Assembly (NCBI GenBank): GCA_036245805.1
Contig: BTRK01000001.1
Location: 6,386,001-6,450,000 of the forward strand
Source: Pristionchus mayeri
Taxonomy: Eukaryota; Nematoda; Chromadorea; Rhabditida; Neodiplogasteridae
Reading direction: 5' to 3'
Length of the DNA: 64,000 nt
Shown here: positions 54,401 to 64,000 of the stretch, one piece after another
Layout: every line of letters starts with the position of its first letter
Numbering within the stretch: the stretch's first letter is position 1
The notes under the pieces: model-generated
The model's input: the letters and a program-made list of their open reading frames with translations, nothing else
What the model was told of the DNA's origin: nothing
Databases searched by the model: none
Translations under genes and position numbers: made by a program

Positions 54401-54591
54401 ATTGATTGAGATGAGAATCGCGCTCACTTACAACCATGAACATCCTGTGACTCAGTGTTTCTGGATTCTTGTGGTTCTATTAGCATCTATTTATTCACAA
54501 CAATATGTTTTTGCAGGTTGGAATGTACGATTCGATCACGTTCACTGTCAATCTGCACCTTACTCGCTACGAGAAATTGACCGAGTTATAA
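51415..54591 (+). CDS. GYF/double U1-type zinc-finger family, copy 6 (intact, 402 aa)
   Basis: Fourteen exons: 51415-51473, 51569-51641, 51854-51905, 51960-52072, 52330-52449, 52554-52586, 52684-52780, 52966-53042, 53283-53369, 53546-53622, 53783-53827, 53931-54147, 54294-54377, 54517-54591. The sum is 1209 bp, so the frame closes at 402 codons plus stop. TATAG one base before the ATG suggests trans-splicing. GYF-like residues ~20-80 (GPFNERRIQEWYRLGLFE ... LEELRTRNGIGAPF). A charged, probably helical region follows (EIRTLRVECADV). Finger 1 is CSFCDRFLFS...H-x5-H, then SLDDPELRPTK, and finger 2 is CFTCKLIFDN...H-x5-H. The last intron starts GC (54378-54379), a rare but valid donor. By family inference the GYF-like part binds Pro-rich peptides and the fingers bind structured RNA; the substrate is unknown. 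Confidence 0.82.
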
Positions 54592-54837
54592 GCACGACCC
54601 TGTTCCCGACTTTTTTATTCACCTTTGTTTTAAGATTTGCATACATTGTTGCTTCATTCTTTGTTATTCTTTTTGTTTACAAAACACTTGTTAGATTTCT
54701 CAAGATTTCGATTTTGTGTGTGTCTGTCCAACAGTCGAGTATCCACCACATTCGTTACAATAGGATTGAGTTGTTGAAGTTGTTGTTGAAGTTGTTGAAT
54801 GAAGAAATTTTAAAATTCTACATTTCGATGTATTGTT

Positions 54838-54862
54838 AAAGCGTATCTGAATCGCTTTGATA
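54838..54862 (+). promoter_or_regulatory. Conserved palindromic upstream element, copy 7
   Basis: AAAGCG-N9-CGCTTTGATA, 47 bp before the ATG at 54910, although the gene behind it is only a two-exon remnant. Confidence 0.7.
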
Positions 54863-54909
54863 CCTGAATTCAACTTCATTAATTTTTATCAATCCATCGC
54901 GATTCCAGA

Positions 54910-55081
54910 ATGGAGTTCGAGGCCCGCTCTTGTTCTTACATCTTCTACACGGACAAGCAGAATAAAATCAAGTGAGCTTACACTCTTTCATTATCTATTG
55001 GAAGATGTATATTGAACTTACAGAGGTCCCTTCACAGAACGGAAAATTCAGGAGTTGTATAGGGAGAAATTGTTAATTTGA
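54910..55081 (+). pseudogene. Family copy 7: two-exon fragment
   Basis: Exon 1 54910-54971 (MEFEARSCSYIFYTDKQNKI) and exon 2 55024-55081 (GPFTERKIQELYREK, then a stop where the family continues into FENxxPFY). CCAG lies one base before the ATG. Exon 3 onward is missing; about 320 bp later the next copy's upstream element appears. Deletion between copies by unequal exchange is likely. The transcript could still be made, giving a peptide of about 39 residues or splicing into copy 8. Confidence 0.75.
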
Positions 55082-55402
55082 ACTTCAGAAATACTGACCG
55101 ACTCGATTATTAAGCTTTCCATAGGGTTCCATCACTCAATGAGTGAATTAGTTAGTTTTACAAAAGGCTTCGATTGTACTCTGTGTTCATATGTGATATT
55201 TTTAGAATTCTCCTCGCGATATTGTCGTTTTGATATATATTATTGTTGTATTTTTCACATTGATCCACATTCCATTAATCCGTGTTGGTCTACTAATCGA
55301 GTATCCACTAATTCCTTTTTTTCTCCAAGATTATCGATTTATTTCGATCGTTCCCGTCTGATGCTGCATAAATATTTCGGATTGTATTTTTGAATGTTTT
55401 TC

Positions 55403-55427
55403 AAGGCGTATCTGACCCGCTGTGATA
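55403..55427 (+). promoter_or_regulatory. Conserved palindromic upstream element, copy 8
   Basis: AAGGCG-N9-CGCTGTGATA, 42 bp before the ATG at 55470. Each half-site has one change, so the palindrome is weaker than in copies 2, 3, 6, 7 and 9. Confidence 0.6.
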
Positions 55428-55469
55428 CTTGATCAATCATTATTTTCTTCAATGTATTTCAACCACAGA

Positions 55470-58439
55470 ATGGGATCCAATGCCCCTTCACATCCTGACA
55501 TCTTCTACAAGGACAAGCAGAATGTACTCCAGTGAGTTAGCTTAAATCTTTTAACATTGTTTGTCTTGTGCTTACAGTGGTCCGTTCTCCGAAATCCAAC
55601 TTCGAGCACAGTACGATCTGAAAATGCTCAATATCGCATTCCCAGTCTATGTGAGCTTCAATTGTTGATTTTTCTTCCTAGAAAAATTCTGAATTCATGG
55701 TTGTTCACACATCTTTTCTTGATATTTTTTTAAAACTTTACTCTACTGTTGACTTGTTGCAAAGTCACGCCACCTTTCTTAGGAAGGTGAATCGTTTTCC
55801 CGTGAAATTATCTAAATTCAGTTCATGAAGGAGGGAGAAAGACCTTCTGACTCCACGCATTTCTACACACTTGGTAGGTAGTTATTTACAAAATTCCGAA
55901 CAGAACTACCAAACGTAAAACCGATTATTTTTACTAACGTATTATTTTCATTCTGGATCTTTCAGGTCACTTGCGTGATCTCAACAGTAGCAATCCGTTC
56001 AAACGCCCGAAGGTGTGTAGTCTTGATAAGGTTTATCCGTTTTTCCTGTTCTTTATGATAAAGAGCTCTAATAGATTTCTCACAAATTCAAAAACCATCT
56101 CCCTTTTCTCGAATTTTCAAAAAGGAGTGAAAAAATCTATTCATTTCCTCTTCACAAGCTTTGTGGAAATATGCCATCAATTTCAACCAAATCATCAATT
56201 CTACCCTTTAAATTTCTTTTAAGGTTTTAATAAAGCATGGGAGTCCGAGCACGAGCAGGAGAATTGTGAGTAGGCGTGCTGCAACTTCTACGGAGAAGGA
56301 AGGAGAGAAACAGAAAACTGCTGAAGAGAAATTGAGGGAGAATGTGGTACGTCTTCATGGTTGACTAGCATATCTTACGAATTTCAGATAAAATAGATTT
56401 TTTTTGTAAAGTAGAAACAAAATTCACGTGTTCAGAGTGATAGAGAGAAGATCAAGCATGATCACTTTTGGATGTTGCAAAATCAATGTTTCGAATAGTT
56501 ATCATCGTATTTGTCCCGTTTAGAGCGTCGACGACTGTTCTCGCCTCTTTATGGATCTGCTCGAGCACTTCGGAAACGGAAAAGAACCGGAAATTAACAT
56601 TCACTTCATCGAGATAGGTAATCCGAATGTTCCTTAATTGTAGCCATCCTGAAGATGGAACTCATGGGGAGTGAAAAATGATGGGACGACGAATATTAAA
56701 TGAGGAATTTTAAATGCTACCGTCATTATGGCTTCGAATAACCACAACTGAAAAATGGCATACTAAGCACGGTTTCACACAATTCAATTACGCAATCGAA
56801 TAATCATATGAAGAAATATCCTTCGCAAAACATATTTGAGGTCGATCTATAATAGATTTGAGTTATGATTAGTTTAATTGACGTATGCTTCATGTGAATA
56901 TAAATTCAGGGAAAAAATAAACGAAATTATGGGACACCCCAATAGCGCATTCGATTTGACTAATTATTACTTCGCAGAACTTCGAGTCAGTCTACTGCAA
57001 GAGAATGAACAACCAGAGCTGAATTCCGATATTTGTGAACGATTGCAATTGAAGCGCGTGAGTTCAATTGGTGAGGTAAAGAAGAAGGAACATGCATTCA
57101 TTCAGTTTTTCTTCTGCTACTTCTGTGAACGATTCATGTTCACTAAACGTCACGTATTAATGCACATTTCTTGCCCAAAGCACAAAGAGAAGGTAAATAT
57201 TTTTTTTTTGTAAATTTAATAATTCCCTTTTAATATCAGTATTCTTCACCCATTTGAGGAATGATTTTCAAGATATAGTAAATAATGGAAGACAAAAATT
57301 ATTTTCCTGTGCATATCTGCAGATGAACTGCAAACCGGGACTAAAACGAGCAAACGAGCTGCTTAAAGAGATGCTTGGAAAGGAGACTCGCACAGAGATA
57401 CAAAGGTGGCTGTTGCTATGAAATTAGCCAGAATATTTTCACGTGTTGTTTTAGCGCTTTCACTAGCAATATTTGTTTCGGATACCATACTCTAATGCGC
57501 AATTTCGATGACAAATCAGCGCGCGCTCTCCTAGTTTTGCACACTCTCTTTTGCTAATTGTTCTATCATTTATGCTGGGAATATTCAACATTTGTTGGTT
57601 ACCATCCTTACTTTACATGCTTACATGCGCAATAGAGATGGAAAATCGGCGTGCGCTCTCAGTTTACTCTTTCTTTCTGTTTGACTTGTGAAATATCACG
57701 CAAAAAGGAAGATACCTCATTTCAAATAGACAACAGTAACGTTCAATTTCCAGCTGGTTCGAGAAGGAAACGGAGGACTTGAGACTACATCGGCATAGGT
57801 TCAATTCCTCTTTTTTGTTAACTATTTTTTTGCAATTTTCAGATGGTCTTGGATGGGTATGGAACACCCTGAACTTCGGCCTACGAAGAAGGTTGCCGAC
57901 AATGGTGGGAAGGAGTTCCGGTACAAAGTCGCAGCACGTGCTCAATCGGAGACTGTCACTTCAAAAAAGATCGTTACCACCTTATCCACGGCAACAGAAT
58001 ACGTAAACGAGCAGTTGCATGGTCTACGAGTTTCCAAGGTACGCATACTATATATGGCTAAGGTACGCATACTACATATGGCTGCTCACGGGGAAAATAT
58101 GACTACAAATTTGGAATACGAGCGATTTCAGGCCCGTTGCTTCCCGTGCAAGATCATTTTCCCCAATAAAGAAGAGTACTTTCAACACCTCACTACCTTC
58201 GCTCATCTTCGTGAGGTAGGACTATTTTTGTTATTTTTAAATTTTTGTAAAATAGGAGAATAAAATCATATATTGTCTTGCCTTCATCAAATTTGGAGAC
58301 ATGATGATAAATGATTTTCGCCCTCTCATTCCTCTCTAGTTTTGGAAATTTGATAATCCAAAAACATACAAATTCCATTCTATTTTTACAGGCTGGTCTC
58401 TTCGACACCATTACTATCATTTTCAATCTGGCAGAATAA
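55470..58439 (+). CDS. GYF/double U1-type zinc-finger family, copy 8 (intact, 357 aa)
   Basis: Thirteen exons: 55470-55531, 55578-55650, 55822-55873, 55966-56012, 56224-56346, 56524-56617, 56978-57057, 57106-57192, 57323-57405, 57754-57798, 57843-58038, 58132-58215, 58392-58439; total 1074 bp, a multiple of three. CACAG lies one base before the ATG. The GYF-like region is divergent (GPFSEIQLRAQYDLK ... LGHLRDLNSSNPF) and lacks the central Trp. A basic Ser/Arg/Lys linker follows (SPSTSRRIVSRRAATSTEKE). Finger 1 is CYFCERFMFT...H-x5-H, then GMEHPELRPTK, and finger 2 is CFPCKIIFPN...H-x5-H. One intron acceptor is TTTTAAG (56221-56223). The donor after 58038 is repeated 24 bp downstream by a tandem duplication. 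Function is as inferred for copy 6. Confidence 0.82.
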
Positions 58440-58808
58440 GCAAAACATCCAACCAACTATCAGATTCCATGCCTGACTCCCACATAATATTGCTTTAATG
58501 CTACATTTAGTGTCAAGATGTATATCACATTATTTACGTGAAATATTTTATGCCAATTGTTCATTTCCACTTTGCTCTATCAATTTATCAATCTGTATAT
58601 TGCACTAACTTCACTTATACAATATATTTCTGTACTATGTTCATTCGCCGATATGTAATGAGAATCTTTTCTGCATTTAAAGGAATTTCAGACATTGAAT
58701 ACGTTTATACTTTGCCTTTATATCTAACTACTTATATCGCACTTATTCCGGTCGCTGTTGCTTGATGCTGCATAAATATTTCGGGCCGTAATTGTTTGTT
58801 TGTTACTT

Positions 58809-58833
58809 AAAGCGTATCTAAATCGCTTTGATA
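58809..58833 (+). promoter_or_regulatory. Conserved palindromic upstream element, copy 9
   Basis: AAAGCG-N9-CGCTTTGATA, 67 bp before the ATG at 58901, the widest spacing of the set. Confidence 0.7.
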
Positions 58834-58900
58834 CATTTATTAAAATGTGCTCTTTTCGAGTATGTCCTTAATTTACTCTATTATCGATTCCGATTTCAGA

Positions 58901-61900
58901 ATGGCGCCCTCTCGTAAACGAGCATCTAAAAAAACTCGATCTCCAAAGCAGAAAGACTCCATTCATGACGAGGTTATCCTTCTTTCCTGTACTCAGGGTT
59001 CGAAAGCCTAGTGTGAACTTGGTTACTTTTTGGGGAAGTACGTTTTGCCAACCAAATTTAAAGCAAAACGAACACCCCAGAAGTGAAAATAATCTTATAC
59101 CGTGGGTGTTCGTGCCACGGTATAAGATTATTTTCACTTCTGGGGTGTTCGTTTTGCTTTAAATTTGGTTGGCAAAACGTACACCCCCAAAAAGGAACCA
59201 AGACACTTTTGGAATGGGTTTGAACTTTTTAACCAGGAGAAGTTCATTTCTCCTACTAGGACGTTATGCACCAAATTGATCAGAGATTTTTCTTTTTGAT
59301 ATTGGGGTATGGCGCAATCGCACAGTCGTTGCGTAGTTATGATACAATCAAAATGTACTTTTCAAAACGGCATTATTCTTACATGGATTTTTCCAGCTCG
59401 CCAAACTTTCTGAGGTTGGAGTCAAGCCGGAGACCTTCCCAGAAAAAAAAATTGAGGTTGCTGCGCGACCGCACATTTGCTGCAGCCTTGCTGCAAAATC
59501 TAGGTCGAAAATTCAGATCTCGGCTCCTAGTCAAGCTAGAGACTGGTTCAAGACATCAAAATGATCGCCATCATGAGTCCAGATGATCCTGAGAATATGA
59601 AAACAATATTTCGAAAATTACCCTCAGGGCACGAAAAAATCACTTTTTTCGATGACCACATTTTGGGCATTCATAACTACATGGGAAAATGTACAGTAGC
59701 TCCGGAAAGTATTCATACGATTTGATTTTTTCATATAACTCTTTCTGCAGTTGACTTAGCAAGTTAAATGTTGTAGCGCTATATAGCAAACCCATCGATG
59801 AATACGATGCGAGTATTGCGTCATCACGTGCACCTTAACCGATTGCATAGTGATGAAGCAATCGTATATCACTTTTTCAAACAGGCGTTATTCTTATACA
59901 GAATTTTTCCAGCTTTCCAAGCTTTCTGACTTTGGAGATAGGACCGAGGTCTATCAAGAATAAAAATTTGAAGTTGCTGCTCGGTCGCACATTGGCTGCA
60001 GCCTTGCTGCAAAATCGATGTCAAAAATTAAGATATCGGCTCCTAGTCAAGCGAGAGACTAGTTCAAGGCATCAAAATGATCGCCATAATGAGTTCAGAT
60101 GATCCTGAGAACATGAAAATAATATCTCAACATTTGCCCTCAGGGCATGAAAAAATCACTTTTTCACATGATCACTTTTTGGAGATTCATAACTTTTCGG
60201 GAAATCTGTTTAAAAATCTGATTTTTGCTTAGGCATGTTCATAATGTCTTATATGTATGATTCCCAACTTTTTAGAGTGTTTGGATATCTTTACTGCCCG
60301 CGCCGATTGGTTATCAGAGGAACTTTCGAGTCCCCGACCCGCTATTTTCGTCAGCACTCTCTCCACAACTGTGCCCAAAGTTATTAACACATTTCAAAAA
60401 GTTGGGAATCGGTTCTTCAGAACATGTTGGGCATGCACACACAATAACAATTGTTTTCCTTAACTCTCCCACAAACTTGTTTTCGAAGGGTCATGAATTC
60501 AGGACCACGGCGCACCTCCGAAACACGATCGCCGCGAACAGGAAAGATATCCAAACACTCTAAAAAGTTGGGAATCATATATATATGACATTATGAACAT
60601 GCCTAAGCAAAAATCAGATTTTTAAACAGATTTCCCGAAAAGTTATGAATATACAAATTGACACAAGGCGGTAGGAAAGAGAGGGAAAGACGAGTGACCC
60701 CGAATCCCCAACTGTTCCTTTTCCCAGTGCAAATTGCAAGTAACAAGGGCTCGGAATACAAGAAGTTTACTTATACAACGAGACAATGGAAAACACGAGC
60801 GAACGGTGTGGATGAAAAAGAAGAGAGTGAATCGAAGTGGAAAAAAGAGAGAAGAGCGACGGCTCTCAGATAAAGATCTAGAAGGGGGGAAGGGGATACG
60901 GGGAACACAGGCAGGGAATGCGCAACGGGTCCGTCGGGCACTCGTCGAACGCCATGGGGTGAGCGGGCCCATGGCGTTCCCGGGGTTGCCAGCCCCGGTG
61001 ACGGGTTGTATATCTTAACCCGTCGGGACGAGCGACACTGACGTCCGAGGTCTAGCTAGGGGGGAATGGGAGGGGGGAAAAGGGGAGCAAATGAAGACTA
61101 AAATAGGGTCTACTCTTAAAAGAGTACACAAAAAGTGGTCATGTGAAAAAGTTATTTTTCATGCCTTGAGGGCAAATGTTGAGATATTATTTTCATATTC
61201 TCAGGATCATCTGGACTCATGATGGCGATCATTTTGATGCCTAGAACTAGTCTCTAGCTTGACTAGGAGCCGATATCTTAATTTTTGACATCGATTTTGC
61301 AGCAAGGCTGCAGCTAATGTGCGACCGAGCAGCAACTTCAAATTTTTATTCTTGATAGACCTCGGTCCTATCTCCAACGTCAGAAAGTTTGGCAAGCTGG
61401 AAAAATTCTGTATAAGAAAACCTGTTTGAAAAAGTGAAATTCGATTGCTTCATCACTACGCAATCGGTTAAGGTGCACGTGATGACGCAATACTCGCATC
61501 GTATTCTTCGATGGGTTTGCTATATAGCGCTACAACATTTAACTTGCTAAGTCAACTGCAGAAAAAGTTATATGAAAAAATCATTCGTATGAATACTTTC
61601 CGGCGCTACTGTAGGTAAAAATCTGGTTTTTTCGTAGGAATGTTCAAAATGCATTAAAGAACGAATTCCCCACTTTTTAGAGCGATTGGATATCTTTCCT
61701 GCCCGCGGCGTGCGTTTATCGGAAGTATACTAGGGTCGGGAAACACCTTATTTACGCTCTCTCGTCGTCTGTACTCTCTCGCTCATAGTGGTAAACAAGG
61801 TGTTTCCCGGCCCTAGTATACCTCCGAAAAACGAACGCCGCGGCCAGGAAAGATATCAATTCGCTCTAAAAACCTGGGAATCAGATCGTCAATACTTTTG

Positions 61901-64000
61901 TAACATGCCTACGCAAAAATCAGATTTTTACCTACATTTCCCATGAAGTTATGCAGGTCCAAAAAATGGTCATGTAAAAAATGATTTTTTCGTGCCCTGA
62001 GGGCAAATTTCGATATATTGTTTTCATATTCTCAGGATCGTCTGGTCTCATGATGGCGGTCATTTTGATACCTTGAACCAGTCCCCAGCTTGAATAGGAG
62101 CCGAGATCTGAATTTTCGACCTCGATTTTGCAGCAAGGCTGCAGCAAATGTGCGGTCGCGCAGCAACCTCAAATTTTTTTCTGGGTATGCCTCGGTCATG
62201 ACTCCAGCCTCAGAAAGTTTAGCGAGCTGAAAAAAATCCATGTAAGAATAATGCCGTTTTGAAAAAGTACATTTTGATTACGTCATCACTACGCAACGAC
62301 TGTGCGATTGCGCCATACCCCAATATCAAAAAGAAAAATCTCTGATCAATTTGGTGCATAACGTCCTAGTGGGAGAAATGAACTTTTCCTGGTTAAAAAG
62401 TTCAAACCCATTCTAAAAGTGTCCCATGACTTATGCTCGCGCCTGTATATCACGCCTCTCACGAGAGAATCGAGCTAGAATCGCCATTCTTGGGAATGGA
62501 GGGGAAATTGTAAAATGAGTGCTAACCGTATTTAGGTATCCTGAGGGAGGTCTGACACTCCCCCAAAGTGTCATTGTGTAGATTTCATTTTGGACTTCAT
62601 GACACCGGGTCGGATCGAGGCACCTCCCACTTTGAGAGCGGTTATCTCGGTTTCAGCGGCAGATAGACCAAATTTGCCCTCTGAGTGACCCCGGCTCATT
62701 TTTCGAGCTCTCGATCTGTTTAACTCATTTCTTCTGAATGCAAATTTTAACCACGCTACATTCAAGGGCTATTTTCTCGAAAACGAATGGAGAGGGGCAG
62801 CTAAAATTTTAAGAGTGCATGCATCTGAACGAGAGCCGTCGAATGAGGTGCTGGCGCCGAAAATACGAACACTTGGGTGAAACTTTCGCCTTGTAAACTT
62901 TCCCGGAACGTTTTAACTTTCTTTTCAACAGACAATTAGAATGAACAACGATCATTCTTAGTCGCGCGCTCAGACGAGAGCGGTGAAAGTGATAATTCCG
63001 ACCCGGTGTCATGAAGTCCAAAATGAAATCTACACAATAGGACTTTGGGGGAGTGTCAGACATCCCTCAGGATACCTAAATATGGTTAGCACTCATTTTA
63101 CATTTTCCCTTCCATTCCCTGTTTCAGCTCGATTCTCTCGTGAGAGGCGTGATATCGCACTTTTACACAGCTACTGATGTTTTCCTCTACTTATTCGGTT
63201 TGAAACCGTTTACATGTTTCCTCTTCTAAAGCTTAAGATACTTGTACTACTGGTCAATACTATCAACTGAAATAAGCAAAAAGGGCCGTAAAATTTTTTC
63301 AGGATTCCTTTCAATGTGAGCATGCAACCTCGAGCAATGGCGTATGTAATGAATGTGCTACATTGAAGAAAAGAGAGAAAGAGGAGGCCGATGAGCTGAA
63401 GCGAAAGGTTTGTGGTTGCCTACAATTAACCATGAATAACCATTGTCGAAGAAAAATAAGAATTTTATTGCAAATAAGATTTCGCTAATTCATAGTAATG
63501 GTTCGATGTGACCTGAGAAACTATGACGAAGTATTTCGTTGTTACAAAATCAACCGTACTAAAAGCTATCAATATTCGTTTAAGGAGATCTCTATATTCT
63601 TCATTGAAATACTCGAGGTATTCAGAAAAGGAGAAAATGGGCAAAATAGAGAAGAACCGAATTTCGACTTTGATTTCAAAGAGACTGGTTTGTCGATTTT
63701 TTCTGTTTTGTTTCTGTCATTATGAAAATACGTGGGTGTATGGGGATACGAATTTAAAGAAAACAAGACATGGTGACATGGTTGTGCCGAATATTTTTTT
63801 ACATTTTCGAAATAGCCCATTTGTAATGGATCTATCACGTTTGTACATAATGTAATGGCGTATTCGACCTTGATTAATTATTACTTCGCAGAATCTCGAA
63901 TCAGGAAACTGGATAAGAATGAACAACTGATGCTGAGTTCCGAGATTTCTGAGAAAATCAAATCGAAGCCAGTCAGTTAATTTGGTAATTAAAAAAAATC
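58901..64000 (+). CDS. Family copy 9, 5' part (runs off the window)
   Basis: Exons 58901-58972 (MAPSRKRASKKTRSPKQKDS, strongly basic), 63303-63407 (CEHATSSNGVCNECATLKKR then Lys/Glu-rich), 63585-63687 (IFFIEILEVFRKGENG..., matching the exon before the helix in copy 8), 63892-63972 (ESRIRKLDKNEQLMLSSEIS, matching ELRVSLLQENEQPELN in copy 8). ATTTCAG lies right before the ATG. The N-terminus has no GYF-like segment; it has a basic start and a short Cys-rich motif instead. Intron 1 is 4.3 kb, filled with foldback elements. The zinc fingers should follow beyond 64000. Phases agree across all four exons. Confidence 0.65.
59021..59199. repeat. Near-perfect hairpin, ~85-bp arms
   Basis: Arms 59021-59105 and 59115-59199 pair almost completely (GTTTTGCCAACCAAATTTAA in one, its complement in the other), with a 9-base loop GTGTTCGTG. 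It lies directly next to the large foldback in intron 1 of copy 9. Too short for a gene; possibly a MITE of its own. Confidence 0.85.
60185..60650. mobile_element. Hairpin related to MITE family C
   Basis: Inverted arms carry AAAAATCTGATTTTTGC, AGGCATGTTCATAATG and CCCAACTTTTTAGAG, nearly the same as the ends of the element at 61614-61932. The loop region is GC-rich (60290-60540). Probably a second family C copy at the centre of the foldback element. Confidence 0.7.
60650..61128. other. GC-rich unpaired insert, unclassified
   Basis: Has no partner in the opposite arm. It contains GAACGCCATGGGGTGAGCGG followed by its near complement (GCCCATGGCGTTC) and GGGTTGCCAGCCCC-type hairpins, then purine-rich sequence. 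It may be a SINE or the end of a LINE on the minus strand; no coding match is seen. Confidence 0.4.
61614..61932. mobile_element. MITE family C, TSD TA
   Basis: A 319-bp element with ends GGTAAAAATCTG and complement CAGATTTTTACC, flanked by TA (61612-61613, 61933-61934). The opposite foldback arm near 59685-59705 reads straight through (CATGGGAAAATGTACAGTAG) and gives the empty site. The interior has a CTAGTATAC/GTATACTAGGG hairpin. The TA target indicates Tc1/mariner-type mobilisation. Confidence 0.85.
62450..63152. mobile_element. Foldback MITE family B, copy 2
   Basis: Ends TCACGCCTCTCACGAGAG and complement, flanked by TA (62448-62449, 63153-63154). Core GATCATTCTT and arm blocks (TTTGGGGGAGTGTCAGACAT) match copy 1 at 16566-17438. 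Located in intron 1 of copy 9, 150 bp before exon 2. Confidence 0.85.

Larger units (their letters stand above)
59203..62430. mobile_element. Large foldback element, intron 1 of copy 9
   Basis: Outer arms 59203-60180 and about 61128-62430, with ends GACACTTTTGGAATGGGTTT and complement. The right arm is about 310 bp longer because of the MITE at 61614-61932. Each arm contains two related blocks with CAAGGCTGCAGC-like sequence, so the arms themselves are internally duplicated. The middle holds a hairpin (60185-60650) and a GC-rich insert (60650-61128). Non-coding. Confidence 0.75.

Noticed and set aside
1..64000. CRISPR array, operon-type promoters or ribosome-binding sites
   Set aside because: Spliced genes, LINEs and mariner show that the DNA is eukaryotic; the repeats are minisatellite or transposon sequence, not spacer-repeat arrays.

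Overview
The window looks like a rhabditid nematode genome (Caenorhabditis/Pristionchus/Diploscapter-like; species not recognised). It is AT-rich. Its genes have many short introns with TTTCAG-type acceptors, and seven gene copies begin with a splice-acceptor AG one base before the ATG, as expected for spliced-leader trans-splicing. No prokaryotic feature is present.

Layout: (1) 0-11.6 kb holds no recognisable host gene. It contains dispersed repeats, a ~112-bp minisatellite, and a run of foldback (long inverted repeat) elements with a LINE fragment and a small MITE nested in their arms. (2) 11.6-31 kb holds four tandem, same-strand copies of one gene family, with a dead mariner and several inverted-repeat elements in their introns. 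(3) 31-48.6 kb is a fifth copy, dead, split by a 9.9-kb inverted-duplication structure with 6-bp target duplications and by a 4.1-kb CR1/Jockey-like LINE inserted in a coding exon. (4) 48.6-51 kb is MITE and foldback sequence plus a LINE fragment. (5) 51.4-64 kb holds two intact copies (402 and 357 codons by my exon sums), a two-exon fragment, and a ninth copy that runs off the window.

The gene family is the main biological content. Most copies encode, over 13-14 small exons: an N-terminal segment that reads like a divergent GYF domain (GPF-x4-IQEWY-x2-G-x-FE...F...LxELR...PF); a variable, sometimes Ala-rich or basic linker; a zinc finger C-x2-C-x12-H-x5-H in one 87-bp exon; a helical segment; a conserved PELRP motif; a second C-x2-C-x12-H-x5-H finger in one 84-bp exon; and a short C-terminus. 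The finger spacing is that of U1/matrin/JAZ-type (RNA-binding) fingers. I do not recognise this GYF plus two U1-type-finger arrangement as a described family. Seven copies share a palindromic element, AAAGCG-N9-CGCTTTGATA, 42-67 bp upstream of the ATG (usually 42-51), which looks like a common control element.

The array is turning over quickly. There are intact copies, copies with a single stop, a phase-compatible possible fusion of copies 3 and 4, inverted exons, and many nested transposons. Several foldback arms preserve the pre-insertion sequence of what later inserted into the other arm, so the order of events can be read. Exon boundaries are inferred from splice consensus and paralogue alignment by eye. 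Domain names are motif-based and were not checked with profile searches.
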